A stretch of DNA of 64,000 bases from Mesocentrotus franciscanus (Eukaryota; Echinodermata; Echinoidea; Camarodonta; Strongylocentrotidae), in assembly GCA_037976565.1 (NCBI GenBank), contig CP137671.1, positions 26,669,813 to 26,733,812 on the forward strand, in the 5' to 3' direction. Under the pieces are notes generated by a model. It made no database searches, had not been told where the DNA came from, and worked only from the letters and a program-made list of their open reading frames with translations. Shown here in pieces: positions 55,401 to 62,338 of the stretch; position 1 is the first letter of the stretch; each line of letters starts with the position of its first letter. The translations under genes were made by a program, and so were the position numbers.

Positions 55401-55409
55401 AACGAAGAG
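24975..55409 (+). CDS. SAMHD1: SAMHD1-like HD-domain protein, HD doublet replaced by RN (3'-partial, 349 aa here)
   Basis: Family role: SAMHD1 is a dGTP/GTP-activated dNTP triphosphohydrolase that lowers cellular dNTPs and restricts viruses. Joined exons 24975-24977, 25167-25327, 28392-28581, 49219-49362, 50041-50247, 50732-50823, 54942-54998 and 55217-55409 read without a stop; all junctions are in phase. No SAM domain is visible. Human-equivalent residues seen: allosteric D137, Q142, R145, V156 and F157 (here D22, Q27, R30, V41, F42), metal ligand H167 (H52), H210 (H97), H233 (H119), and D311, K312, Y315 and D319 (D188, K189, Y192, D196). H206 and D207 are Arg93 and Asn94, and H215 is Asp102. 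This predicts loss of dNTPase activity. The last exons lie past the window. Confidence 0.88.
25167..25327 (+). CDS. SAMHD1: SAMHD1-like exon 2 (allosteric site, first metal His)
   Basis: The acceptor is ctcatattacag and the donor is ATAGG|GTACGT, phase 0-2. It encodes VFNDPIH, the IIDTPEFQRLR allosteric-site segment and HTRFEHSIG with metal ligand His52. Spacing from Arg30 to His52 is the same as in human SAMHD1 (145 to 167). Confidence 0.93.
25338..27433 (+). mobile_element. hAT-type element in intron 2, 10 bases past the exon 2 donor
   Basis: The ends CAGGCGCGGATCC and GGATCCGCGCCTG are inverted, and the 8-bp target duplication is perfect: ACGTTAAC at 25,330-25,337 and 27,434-27,441. The left duplication overlaps donor positions +3 to +10 and leaves GTACGT intact. 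The first third is repeated GAGAGA-rich units with CCGAAAGG..CCTTGCC.CCCC. The remainder is a tandem array (26,316-27,180). There is no transposase. Confidence 0.92.
26316..27180 (+). repeat. Tandem array with ~215-bp compound unit
   Basis: About four units built of CTTCCGGGGGCTCTGCCCCC, ATGCTCATCTGACGGTAATT and GTGTCCTGCCAGTGTCACAA. The same units occur in inverse orientation in the hAT element at 39,637-40,706. The long minus-strand frames (26,645-27,202) are repeat artefacts. Confidence 0.88.
27442..28391. other. Rest of SAMHD1-like intron 2
   Basis: AT-rich; no gene and no bounded repeat is seen. Confidence 0.5.
28392..28581 (+). CDS. SAMHD1: SAMHD1-like exon 3 (degenerate HD motif)
   Basis: The acceptor is ttttcaatgcag and the donor is TGGAAA|GTGAGT, phase 2-0. 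It encodes VEIACLCRNLGHGPFSDAF. CGT-AAC at 28,504-28,509 replaces the canonical His-Asp codons; the rest of the LGHGPFS block is conserved. Confidence 0.93.
28602..28765 (+). mobile_element. tRNA-derived SINE
   Basis: It begins GGCACGATGGCTCAGTGGTA (A box TGGCTCAGTGG), with the B box GTTCGAAACC about 40 bases on, then a tRNA-unrelated body with AAGTCACTCGGTGAGGATTT and GCCGTCGGTCCCCTTGTTGA. To my knowledge this body is echinoderm-like. The tail is cut by or abuts the foldback element at 28,772. It starts 20 bases after the exon 3 donor. Confidence 0.8.
28800..29205. repeat. Cluster of quasi-palindromic 19-mers (left arm)
   Basis: About twenty copies of CGATAAACACTGTTTATCG or its complement, some with CGAGAGAAAC or CGCCGAAAAAC variants. 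Each unit is almost its own complement, and neighbours can also pair with each other. The mirrored cluster is at 30,945-31,240. Confidence 0.9.
30945..31240. repeat. Cluster of quasi-palindromic 19-mers (right arm)
   Basis: About fourteen units of the same family in inverse order to 28,800-29,205. Confidence 0.9.
31382..31651 (+). repeat. Polinton left terminal inverted repeat
   Basis: Matches the complement of 48,052-48,307 with substitutions and short indels. The match ends at TTAGCATTTTC. Confidence 0.9.
32433..33114 (+). pseudogene. Polinton two-exon ORF, probable N-terminal part of the polymerase gene
   Basis: Exons 32433-32607 and 32753-33114 join at GTACAG|GTAAGT and tttacag in phase 1 to give 178 codons. 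The N-terminus is helical (REELYEELEPNHHC). The second exon is low in complexity with a 12-residue repeat RDYTQGGPSTSG occurring twice. A stop at 33,112 ends the frame, but a +1 shift at about 33,105 opens directly into the polymerase N-terminal region, so it is probably the broken 5' end of that gene. A separate protein is the alternative. Confidence 0.6.
33115..36560 (+). pseudogene. Polinton protein-primed DNA polymerase B pseudogene
   Basis: Polymerase-like pieces follow each other in order but in changing frames: 33,204-33,473, 33,392-33,688, 33,760-34,092, 34,299-34,928, 35,002-35,424, 35,445-35,627, 35,640-36,060 and 36,080-36,560. Exonuclease motif I (FDFECTQD) is near 34,355 and motif II (HNFKGYDG) near 34,590. 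A zinc-type Cys/His patch (FHGCFWHGCP) is near 35,330. The palm motif A block expected after about 35,610 is deleted, and a second gap lies near 36,015-36,060. Motif C reads YFDTNS (36,315-36,332), the second catalytic Asp being Asn. Several frameshifts and stops remain. The enzyme cannot be functional. Confidence 0.88.
36665..37418 (-). pseudogene. Non-LTR retrotransposon ORF2 C-terminus, 5'-truncated
   Basis: A 245-codon minus-strand frame has the post-RT region of an APE-type LINE: LLYGSESWTLYARQERRLN, RCLRRILGIKWQDHV and RLRWLGHVSRMEDGRIPKD. It ends with a zinc-knuckle-like segment (FDCSNCNRTCFSRIGLFSHS). It starts abruptly, as expected for a 5'-truncated insertion. It interrupts the Polinton next to the polymerase remnant. 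Confidence 0.88.
37430..38700. other. Polinton interior without recognisable gene
   Basis: AT-rich with a GAGAGA tract (37,895-37,925). No ATPase or protease signature was found, although those Polinton genes could have been here. Confidence 0.5.
38711..41135 (-). pseudogene. Polinton major capsid protein pseudogene, split by a hAT element
   Basis: Minus-strand pieces resemble the double-jelly-roll major capsid of Polintons. The N-terminal part lies at 40,715-41,135, the middle at 39,330-39,628 and the C-terminal part at 38,711-39,326. The middle is separated from the N-terminal part by the hAT insertion. Recognisable stretches are TYPYRSILETLLTYG before the insertion, and GYTLYAFDLTPDLSSGD and PFPETINVLVYAEYE after it. 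An in-frame TAA sits between the last two (38,808-38,810). Other stops are present in the N-terminal part. It is inactive. Confidence 0.85.
39637..40706 (-). mobile_element. hAT-type element inside the capsid pseudogene
   Basis: The ends CAGGGGCGGCGAT and ATCGCCGCCACTG are inverted with one mismatch. The 8-bp target duplication GTGAGTTG is perfect (39,629-39,636 and 40,707-40,714). The interior carries inverse copies of the tandem unit seen at 26,316-27,180, so the two hAT copies share cargo. Confidence 0.9.
41157..41361 (-). pseudogene. Polinton basic minor-capsid-like protein, C-terminal part
   Basis: The minus-strand continuation of 43,374-43,488 after the piggyBac-like insertion. NTGMNVARDVLNG opens it and a very basic tail ending SDIFYN closes it (stop 41,157-41,159). 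A stop and a frame change lie between them. The composition suggests a DNA- or capsid-associated protein; the exact name is inference. Confidence 0.55.
41362..43373. mobile_element. piggyBac-like non-autonomous element
   Basis: TTAA flanks both sides (41,358-41,361 and 43,374-43,377). The ends read AGCTCATATTCTAGGA and, inverted, AGGTGAAATTCTAGGA. TTAA targets are the mark of piggyBac. An acidic frame at 41,948-42,170 (GEFDEND, then DEDDGSWAEDASTSGGEDD in another frame) resembles the acidic N-terminus of such transposases, but the core is absent. It carries a hairpin at 42,480-42,575 and blocks shared with 17,769-18,939. Confidence 0.82.
43374..43488 (-). pseudogene. Polinton basic minor-capsid-like protein, N-terminal part
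   Basis: ATG at 43,488. MSYEGLYRGGFGSMLKGMLR and a helix ending KLIGKKAL run directly into the TTAA insertion site. It starts 8 bases after the penton gene stop on the same strand, as in compact Polinton gene blocks. Confidence 0.65.
43497..44231 (-). CDS. Polinton penton-type minor capsid protein (244 aa, intact)
   Basis: An uninterrupted 244-codon frame. The N-terminal TLPSNSSFDYFPNNTLTSF, the WEVALGDIIYPHCW segment and the C-terminal VVVKLHFRSTRKQIF match the single-jelly-roll penton (minor capsid) of Polintons. In such particles it would form the pentameric vertices around the double-jelly-roll shell. It is the only capsid gene here that is clearly open from start to stop. The gene lies between the basic minor capsid gene and the integrase, the usual order. 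Whether it is expressed is unknown. Confidence 0.85.
   Translation of the reverse strand: MKSEDEVYVTLPSNSSFDYFPNNTLTSFTTKLATPLNLRGEWEVALGDIIYPHCWSNVNHENNRYIFSVGEQIIGPDRLPEGQYSDAESICMAPNEFFPGSLKNNAQFNINPLTYKAEFDLCSGLAQLLGFSRKNLTGNTQASFLPDINGGLFALYVYTDIIENQRVCDVSAPLQRIVPTNPKKAGQVISQSYRMPHYHPVKTNYVDPIQVDIRNDFGEKIPFQSGKVVVKLHFRSTRKQIFLF
44255..45760 (-). pseudogene. Polinton integrase with chromodomain, broken
   Basis: Minus-strand pieces in order: 45,570-45,690 (N-terminal, FSGAEMLFRFVKKEG), 45,033-45,260 (catalytic core with DVWQIDLVDM), 44,506-45,066 (core with IQTDKGTEF) and 44,255-44,656 (C-terminal). The C-terminal piece ends with a chromodomain (VEKILKERKRGGKTEYLVKY). This is a retrovirus-like DDE integrase of the Polinton type. 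At least two frameshifts separate the pieces, and a minisatellite element (45,255-45,566) interrupts the N-terminal part. Confidence 0.85.
45255..45566. repeat. Minisatellite with inverted ends
   Basis: About eighteen imperfect GGACAACTACCCCC units of 15-18 bases. The outer ends are inverted copies: GGACACCTACCCCCTGAA and TTCAGGGGGTAGGTGTCC. It sits inside the integrase pseudogene, so it arrived as a discrete insertion or expanded there. Confidence 0.85.
45804..46150. other. Polinton spacer
   Basis: A-rich low-complexity sequence without a gene. Confidence 0.5.
46158..46653 (-). pseudogene. Polinton ORF of unknown function, frameshifted
   Basis: Two minus-strand frames: 46,345-46,653 (acidic, EEEMEVAAAEEVVDRL, then LINEAVHQSCTGC) and 46,158-46,343 (AITKLNEERYFRFVNMVYSV). 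They read as one gene with a frame change around 46,345-46,380, just after the Cys pair. A similar Cys/His patch followed by a helical tail occurs, as far as I recall, in unassigned Polinton proteins. The role is unknown. Confidence 0.5.
47029..47735 (-). CDS. Polinton-borne PC4/Sub1-like ssDNA-binding domain protein (157 aa, 2 exons)
   Basis: Minus-strand exon 1 (47,735-47,538, 66 codons) and exon 2 (47,304-47,029, 91 codons plus stop) join at TTGCGG|GTGAGT and tatcacag in phase 0. Exon 1 is a Ser/Thr/Lys-rich, probably disordered region. Exon 2 residues 105-157 read FHLGGKRFAVVKKFRGVPYV, then NIREYY, then GKKGINLTEENWRKLV. That is the strand-strand-strand-helix pattern of the transcriptional coactivator p15/PC4 domain, which binds single-stranded DNA. 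The frame is intact, unlike most neighbours. It may serve replication or transcription of the element. Confidence 0.75.
48052..48307 (-). repeat. Polinton right terminal inverted repeat
   Basis: Partner of 31,382-31,651. The last bases ATCATAACTACT precede the TAGGAT duplication. Confidence 0.9.
48314..49218. other. Rest of SAMHD1-like intron 3
   Basis: AT-rich; no gene or bounded repeat is seen. Confidence 0.5.
49219..49362 (+). CDS. SAMHD1: SAMHD1-like exon 4
   Basis: The acceptor is gatctttgcag and the donor is AAAATG|GTATAC. Forty-eight codons, phase 0-0. It begins HEKQSVIML (His119, equivalent to H233) and continues through a helix ending IDFICQLILG. It lies 20.6 kb after exon 3 because of the intervening insertions. 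Confidence 0.9.
49375..49440. repeat. TTTA and TTA microsatellite
   Basis: (ATTT)n followed by (ATT)n and a poly-T run, in SAMHD1-like intron 4. A CT-rich tract (49,830-49,985) follows in the same intron. Confidence 0.9.
50041..50247 (+). CDS. SAMHD1: SAMHD1-like exon 5 (D311 motif)
   Basis: The acceptor is aatgcattag and the donor is GACAAG|GTATAC. Sixty-nine codons, phase 0-0. It encodes the family signature DVDKWDYLARDTHYLGM (Asp188, Lys189, Tyr192, Asp196), intact. Confidence 0.94.
50732..50823 (+). CDS. SAMHD1: SAMHD1-like exon 6
   Basis: The acceptor is cattgttttag and the donor is ATCAT|GTAATC, phase 0-2. It encodes the HHTSYQHRVSKIIT segment, equivalent to the HRRAYQH-type region of the family. 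Confidence 0.85.
50824..52140. other. SAMHD1-like intron 6, first part
   Basis: No gene is seen. Palindromic GTTTAAAC-type motifs occur at 51,870-51,935. Confidence 0.4.
52145..52340 (+). mobile_element. SINE with 7SL-like head
   Basis: It begins GGCGTCGTGGCGTGCGCCTG-TAATCC-AGCTA, matching the 5' Alu domain of 7SL RNA in order, followed by CAGCTGAGGACGCAGGTTCGA with a B-box-like GGTTCGAAGC. The body then diverges (CACGTCTTTCGGTTGGTGAC, then AAAGGACGGTCCCC). There is no poly-A tail; it ends near AATAAAAACGC. Classification as a 7SL-derived SINE is by eye. Confidence 0.6.
52418..54205. mobile_element. Foldback element with nested MITE
   Basis: Inverted arms: 52,418-52,492 pairs with 54,125-54,205, and 53,030-53,365 pairs with 53,690-54,040. 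The left arm is interrupted by a MITE at about 52,493-53,028, whose ends TTAAAGGGACTTGGTAACAT and ATGTTACCGAGTCACTTTAA are inverted. The loop (53,365-53,690) is unique. The ORFs in the arms are mirror artefacts. Confidence 0.82.
54206..54941. other. End of SAMHD1-like intron 6
   Basis: CA-rich (54,270-54,310) and long AT-repeat (54,755-54,905) tracts. No gene. Confidence 0.6.
54942..54998 (+). CDS. SAMHD1: SAMHD1-like exon 7
   Basis: The acceptor is tattcttgtag and the donor is GGCGG|GTAAGT, phase 2-2. A 57-base exon encoding LKDAFQEAADHLLFVGEGG, aligned to the corresponding helix of the family. Confidence 0.85.
55217..55409 (+). CDS. SAMHD1: SAMHD1-like exon 8
   Basis: The acceptor is aacttttcag and the donor is GAAGAG|GTATTT, phase 2-0. 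It encodes residues 286-349 with an AREIIDRIHKRELYQCIVE helix. No later exon was found before 64,000, so the following intron is at least 8.6 kb. Confidence 0.9.
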
Positions 55410-56065
55410 GTATTTGACGTCTTTCAAGTATATTTAATGATTTAAAGGCAGGGTATTTTACCGACATGGCTACCACTGCTGTAATGTAGTTCCAATTGCG
55501 CCATTTCTCAGTGAAGGCGTACATAGAACGATTCTGGTTCCCGTCCATCACCAAGCGCGTCATCAGTTGGTGATGCATCGTGGGACATGGCTGTCGACAC
55601 ATCGAGACATTTTTAGCAGCAGATGGCAGTATACGTAAATCTGAAGTAGTGTCAGTAGAATAGCCTGAGTTTGAAAAAAATGATAGTAATGATATTGACA
55701 GTAGCAGCAGGAGTTATTGCATTGGTAGTAGTAGTTGTGATAATGTTATTATCATTACAAGTAAAAATGATTACATGAACAAACAAAACAATGATAATAA
55801 TAATAAAATAACAACAATAATAATAATAATATTAATGAAATAACGATAATGACAATCATAATATTAATACTACTGATAATGATGATGATAAAAATGATAA
55901 CAATAGTAATAATAATATCATAATAACCATAATTAGTAGACCAGCCAAACGTGAAAAAGGGTTATAGAAAAAGAAAAAGTATGTATTATGTATGTATGTA
56001 TGTATACACGTATATATATATTTACATATATGTATGTATATGCTAAATATATTACTCATTGCGGA
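55410..56065. other. Start of SAMHD1-like intron 8
   Basis: 55,440-55,610 carries a minus-strand coding-like patch (MDGNQNRSMYAFTEKWRNWN) that I cannot assign; it is probably a transposon relic. A long AAT/GAT microsatellite follows (55,780-55,925). Confidence 0.4.
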
Positions 56066-56135
56066 TGTAGTATCGAGAATAATATCGCTAGTGATATTCG
56101 TTTGTCTCGCAATGTGGTCAATAAGGAATCTAAAA

Positions 56136-56177
56136 GATCTCGACGTTTCGTGCGCCGCTGCAACACTTCGTCAGGTG
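56136..56177 (-). ncRNA. Hammerhead-like ribozyme motif (minus strand)
   Basis: On the minus strand it reads CTGACGA, a stem-loop of GTG..CAC type, then GAAACGTC. GAGAT after the cleavage site can pair with ATCAC before the core with one mismatch. Same sequence as 56,829-56,871. Confidence 0.5.
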
Positions 56178-56571
56178 ATAAAAACTAATGTAAGCTAGGG
56201 TGCTTTATACTCAGAGAACAGAGACAACGGGATCGATATCCCCGAATTTTGGATGCGTACGATACGCCGCCATGACACTCCCCGTCCAGCCGGACAGCAC
56301 CGGTCGATTCCAATCAGCAGAGGGGCCGAGCCAGCGGCCCGTTGATTGGTTGAGGTCGCTATTGCTTCCGCCCAGCAGGAGAGCCGAACCAGCGGCCTGC
56401 TGATTGGTCGAGCCCGTGTGCGTCGACCGTTAGGCCATTTGCATAATTAGCCGAACCAGCGGCCTACTGATTGGTCGAGCACCGTGTGCGTCGGCCAATA
56501 GGCCTTGTGCGATATTGTTCCGATTATCGATCGAATTATAGACCGTCGCGCCGGTCCTCCCGTAGAGTATA

Positions 56572-56796
56572 CAGAAGCGGATCTAGAGGGGTTGGGGGGT
56601 TAACCCCAAAAAAAATCCGGGACCATTTTTTAAATCTTATCTTTCATTTTCACACACAGATTTTCAAAATTTTTCCCTACTGTGGGAGGGGACACCCCCT
56701 CACCCTCCCCTCGCTCGCTCCGCTCGCTTGGACTCGGTCGCTACGCTCCTCGCATACCACCCCAACCCCCTTTATAAAAAGCTGGATCCGCCCCTG
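56572..56796 (+). mobile_element. Small hAT-type MITE
   Basis: The ends CAGAAGCGGATCTAG and CTGGATCCGCCCCTG are inverted with mismatches, related to 5,624-6,174. GTATA occurs on both sides (56,567-56,571 and 56,797-56,801), but a full 8-bp duplication is not preserved. Confidence 0.6.
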
Positions 56797-56828
56797 GTAT
56801 AAAGCACCCTTGCTTACATTAGTTTTTA

Positions 56829-56871
56829 TCACCTGACGAAGTGTTGCAGCGGCGCACGAAACGTCGAGATC
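56829..56871 (+). ncRNA. Hammerhead-like ribozyme motif (plus strand)
   Basis: Core CTGACGA then GAAAC then GTC, with a short stem II and the very short ACGT stem III typical of minimal type I ribozymes. Cleavage would follow the C of GTC. Confidence 0.5.
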
Positions 56872-56977
56872 TTTTAGATTCCTTATTGACCACATTGCGA
56901 GACAAACGAATATCACTACCGATATTATTTTCGATGTATGTATATATTTATATATATATATATACACATTTGTGTGT

Positions 56978-57023
<46 letters not shown>

Positions 57024-57430
57024 GTAAGTATATGTTTATATATATAAATGTTTTGATTATTATTCTTATTATATATATATATATATATATATTTATATTT
57101 TTGATGAATGAAATCCTGTTCAGTGATTGGTCAACATAGCATCATGTGACCAAACATAACATTGCTATCATGTTACCGATAAGAAAAATAGTACTATACC
57201 CTGACGTCATGCACTATACCATGGCACTATACTATGGATGACGTCATAGATATTTCCTTCCAAGGCACTACTGTGCAGGCATTCAGCGAGCGTACAGGAT
57301 TTCAAATGCCTCCAGCGGGCAACTCCCGCGGTGTCACGGCGCTCACGCTGTGCAATTTACGTTGAGCGGCAGTAATTAGACTACACTACTGCAGTACTTG
57401 TATAGCACCAGCTTTCGGTGTTGAAAAATA

Positions 57431-57612
57431 TAAAACAAATATATCATGCACTATTTCAAGCCACTAGTGAAATTATGGATTCCTCGGTGACAGAAATAGC
57501 ACTATTTTCTTTGGGGCTACGCCCCTCTAAAAATAAATAGTGCTATTCCTGCCACCTCGATCCATAATTTCAACTAGAGCCTCTCAGTGCATTGTATATT
57601 TGTATAACATAT
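57431..57612. mobile_element. Hairpin MITE
   Basis: AATAGTGCTAT and CCATAATTTCAACTAG arms fold around a GGGGCTACGCCCC centre. A relative of one arm is at 20,715-20,775 (TGCACTGAGAGGCTCCAGTC). Confidence 0.6.
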
Positions 57613-58035
57613 ATATATATATATAAATATATATATATGTATATATATTTAACACTTTGGAGACGACGGGCTTCTACAGAAGCCGAGCGAGTTGTTAAGT
57701 CTGTGACGACGGGCTTCTACAGAAGCCGAGATATATCCCTAATATGTTGACAAAGTTTTCCAGCTTATTATTAGCTATTATGTGTTAAAGTTCTTTGAAG
57801 TATTATTTAGATATATTCATTCATCTCATCTATTAAAAAAATAATAAAGTTACGTAGAAAAAAATCGAGAAAAAGTGATATCATTTCAACTTTACCCTTC
57901 GGATCGAAAATAGGCCCTCGAAATACCCGTACAGCTGGAGGCGGACGCGTACGCGCGCGTCTGTTCTATATTCTTGTCAGGATTCTTGCTCGAACATAGC
58001 GCATGCGCAGATCATTTGGAAATCTGGCCCAGCTA
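57613..58035. other. Intron, short tandem hairpin repeat
   Basis: ACGACGGGCTTCTACAGAAG occurs twice (57,662-57,690 and 57,707-57,731). No gene. Confidence 0.6.
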
Positions 58036-61000
58036 TACAGCTAAGTTACGTAAGAGGAACAATAGACGTGGCCGAGGGTAAAGGTCGTTGTCATGGTTAT
58101 AAACTCCAACAATGGAAGAGCGGAAATAAGGTATTAGGGTATAGATTTATTCACAATGATCCTTGTATACTGTACAAGTGTACATGTATATTGGGTTCAG
58201 ATAACCTTTTTTTTTGGGGGGGGGGGTCTTGTTGTGTTGCAGTTGTTGTTACTGTTTTCAAAGAATGTTACGGGATCACGTTCCGAAGTACTCCCAAACA
58301 AAAAATTGTTATTACAAAAATAACGTAGAACCAGATTTTACCCTATTTGAAATAATAATTCAAAGATATAACAATCATGCAAGATAAAAGAATGAGCAAA
58401 AAGATGTGATGATGCAAAATGTCACAAACAAACAGAAGATTATAAGAAATTATTGGTTCTCTCTCTTTTCCTCTCTCTGTATGTCTCTCTCTCTCTCTCT
58501 TTTTTTCTCTCTCGCTCGCTTTCTCAGCGCCATTTTCCATCTTCATCTCTGGTACTGTTTTCCGTTCCGCTATTTGCTTTTATTCCGAAAGTATTCCTTT
58601 CGATCTTGAAATAAATTATTATACCGTAACCTCGATATGGAGAAGAAAAACACGGAACGAGCGCCTTATGATATCGAAATAAGAAGAATATTACTGTACA
58701 ATAATTATAAAAAGTAAAACTTTTGAATGTAAATCATGATAAAAATGGAAACTAAAGAGGAATCCAGAGCGGGTGGGGTTGATCGGAGAGACAAATAGCG
58801 TAATAATAAATAACAATACGCCCTACTTTCTCCCTCTCTCGTTTTCTCAATGTCGTTTTCCATCTTCATCTCTCGTAGTGTTTTCTGATCCGCGATTTTT
58901 GATGAGATCGCGTTTCGACGTACTCCTAAATAAAAATAGCTGATCATAATTATAACGTAGAACCAAATTTGACCCTATCTGAAATATTCATTCAAATATA
59001 TAACAACCATGGAAAGATAAAGGAATAATACAAATGTGATTTAGTAAAATGTCACAGACGAAAAGATGACATGAGAAAGGATTGTTTCTCTCTCTGTTTG
59101 TCTCTTTCTTTGTCTCTCACTCTTTATAGCTTTTTTTTCCTTTCTCCTTTTCTCTCTTTTTCTCTCTCTCTGTATTCTCTCTCTTTCTCTCTCTCTCTCT
59201 CTCTCGCTCGCTTTTTCAGCTCCATTTGCCATCTTCATCTCTGGTACTGTTTTCCGTTCCGCTATTTGCTTTTATTCCGAAAGTATTCCTTTCGATCTTG
59301 AGATAAACTATTATACCATAACCTCGATATGAAGAAGGAAAACACGGTACGAGCGCCTGATGATATCGAAATAAAAAGAATATTACTGTACAATAATTAT
59401 AAAAAGTAAAATTGTTGAGTGTAAATCATGATTTTTAAAAGAAACTGAAGAGGAATCCACAGCGGGGCGGTTGGTGTTGATCGGAGAGACAAATAGCATA
59501 ATAATAAATAACAATACGTCCAACTTTCTCTCTCTCTCTCGTTTTCTCAATGTCATTTTCTATCTTCATCTCTCATAGTGTTTTCTGTTCCGCGATTTTT
59601 GATGAGATCGCGTTTCGACTTACTCCTAAATAAAATTAGATGATCATAATTATAACGTAGAACCAGATTTGACCCTATCTGAAATATTCATTCAAATATA
59701 TAACAATCATGGAAAGATAAAGGAATAATAAAAATGTGACTTAGTAAAATGTCACAGACGAAAAGATGACATGAGAAATGATTGTTTCTCTCTCTGTATG
59801 TCTTTCTATATCTCTTGCTCGCTTTCTCAGCGCCATTTTCCATCTTCATCTTTGGTACTGTTTTCCGTCCAAAGTATTCCTTTCGATCTTGAGATAAATT
59901 ATTATACCATAACCTCGATATGGAGAAGGAAAACACAGAACGAGCGCCTGATGATTTTGATATGAGAAGAATATTACTGTACAATTATAAAAAGTAAAAC
60001 TTTTAAATGTAAATCTGTGTTGCATCAAAATGATATGAAAAAAAATGTTTATTATGCTATGATATTGACGTTACTTATATACGTCGGACGTAATACTTTT
60101 GCGAAAAGATATAAACAAACAAAAAGAAAGTAACTAACAAAAAAAATCAGAGCTGGGGTGATCGGAGATTCGGAGAGACAAATATCATAATAATAAATAC
60201 AGTACAGACTACGTCCAACTTTCTATCCCTCCCGCCCCTCTCTCTCTCTCCCATTGTCTGTATGTATGTCTGTCTTTCTCTCTCTGTCTTTCTGTCAATG
60301 TCGTTTTCCATCTTCATCTTTCATGTTGTTTTCTATTCCGACATTTGCTAGTATGCCGGCATCATTCCTACCTTGAGACAAATTATTATAACATATCCCT
60401 GATAATGTACACAAAATTATACCTTATATTTATTATAGGGAACGAAAATAGAGAACGAGCGACTGATAATGTCGAAATGAGAAGAATACTACTGTACAAA
60501 AATTAAGTTTTGATTTTGAATGTAAATCTTTGTTGCGTCAAAATAAAATGATACGTTCATTTATGTTATTGACAGAAATAATATACATCGGACATTATAC
60601 TTTAGCACAAAAGGGTTATCTAGAAGAAGGTGGACAACATTATAAGAGAAAGAATAAAACTTTCTCTTTTATTTATAAAAAAATTAATAGCATAAATACC
60701 CTACCAAAACCGAAAAAATCTTGAAGAGGGAGACAAGAAAAAATAAGTATGAAAAGGACACAACAAATTACAAAAAAAGGATAGGATTCTAGAGCGGAAG
60801 ATGATAGGGGAAACGTAATAGTTTGTAAGTATTGGCAAATTTTGACAATTATAGTTTGTAAGTATTGACAAAGTATATACAACCAAAAATGACACAGAAA
60901 TATTTGAAAGTATTTTAGACCTATACGAAAAGAGTTATGTCTTAGGCCCCCTACAGCTAAGTTACGTAAGAGGAACAATGAACGTGGCCAAGGGTAAAGT

Positions 61001-61110
61001 TCGTTGTCATGGTTGTAAACTCCAACAATAGAAGAACGGAACGGAAGTTACGTAAGAGGAACAATGAACGTGGCCAAGGGTAAAGTTCGTTGTCATGGTT
61101 GTAAACTCCA
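58036..61110 (+). repeat. Tandemly duplicated block, ~650-690-bp unit
   Basis: Three to four imperfect units start near 58,325, 58,965, 59,655 and ~60,180. Each has ACGTAGAACCAGATTTGACC or its remnant, a CT-microsatellite and GATCTTGAGATAAATTATTA. The block is bounded by GTTACGTAAGAGGAACAATG copies at 58,045, 60,960 and 61,047. No coding content; the open frames come from CT/GA repeats. Confidence 0.75.
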
Positions 61111-62330
61111 ACGGAAGGAACGGGTTAACAAAGTTTTATTGACATGATAGGTTGAACGAGAACACAGATGGAGACGAAGACAAATAAATTGAATTCTCAT
61201 GTTGTTTGCACTTCTTTCTTTATTGTTTCGTAACATACAATGAATTACTATATTTTCAATATCATTTATTTTCGAATAAATAAAAGACTACCAAGACTAC
61301 TGCGATAAACTCCGTATTAGCCACACCCTTAACAAAAAAAAAACACAACAACGCGATGCGGAAATAAAACACACTGAAGCACAATTCCAATTTCACGAAA
61401 TTCCTGACGTATTCAGAGAGGGATGGGGAGGAGGGAGAAAGAGATACAGACAGACAGAGACAGACAGAGATAGATAGATAAATAGATAGAAAGAGAGAGA
61501 GAGAGATGATTTTGTTCTAATCTCTGTCATTCATTTAGCTCTTTCCATTACAAACAAAACAAATCAAATATGCGTACAAAAATTCAATAAATATTTTATT
61601 GATACAGCAACCTCATATCAAAATAGGGTTCTAAGAGATGTATAGATAGAGAAAAAATAAACAAAATTAAGCGGGAGGCAAAAACTAAAACAAAATGAAT
61701 ATTTCAAATTATGAGAAACGAAGTCGAAAGCATTCAAAGTAAATATTATTTTTGTTTTCGAGAATAAAACAATGTTCATCTCAAAATTCATTTCCCAAAT
61801 AGTCCTATATTTGATTTGCACATTTAAAAGAAAGGGCATTTAGTGTAGATCATGGCATAATGTTGGTCAGAATATAGTTACAAAATGTGTCGAAAACCCA
61901 TGTAAAACGAAGGCTTAGGCCTAATATTTATGGCTGGGTTGATAATCGGCCGAGCTTTAGCAGACGACAATCATTGACAATGGGAAAATGAATGGAGGTA
62001 TCGACCGATCTGCGCGTGCGGCGGTGCTTACGCAATTTGTACTGTGAGTGTATTGAAAAGGAAAGACGTGAAGCTTCAGCAAAATAAGACGGCAATTTCC
62101 CTCAAAAATAACTGACCTTATTTTTCGTATTGATGAACAAAACTTATATTTTTAGAAAGAAAAAAGTCTGATCTTTAATTTTTACATTTACTAAAAATCA
62201 CGAAAATGACTCAATGAGGCGCAATGAGCAATAAAAGTAGAAAGCACCGCCAAATTTTCCATTACTGGCGACATAACCGAAATCGCTCCGTCACAGGGGA
62301 AACAATCGCCGTGCGCGGGCTCGCTCTCAA
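61111..62330. other. Intron or intergenic, no gene seen
   Basis: AT-rich with a GACA/GATA microsatellite (61,449-61,506). Confidence 0.5.
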
Positions 62331-62338
62331 AGGGTTAA

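Larger units (their letters stand above)
56070..56936. mobile_element. Inverted pair of ~145-bp repeats with hammerhead-like motifs (Penelope-like?)
   Basis: 56,070-56,215 and 56,797-56,936 are near-identical inverted copies. Each holds CCTGACGAAGTG, then CACGAAACGTCGAGATC, the layout of a type I hammerhead ribozyme as found in the terminal repeats of Penelope-like elements. No reverse transcriptase frame lies between; only GC-rich sequence with repeated CCAGCGGCC..TGATTGG (56,330-56,500) and a hAT-like insertion do. Confidence 0.6.

Noticed and set aside
55399..55602. Minus-strand frame MDGNQNRSMYAF..
   Set aside because: Coding-like, but without a family I recognise, and partly antisense to exon 8. 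Not called as a gene.
58045..61065. Border repeats of the 58-61 kb block as LTRs
   Set aside because: Only ~65 bases long, the right one duplicated, and no coding sequence between.
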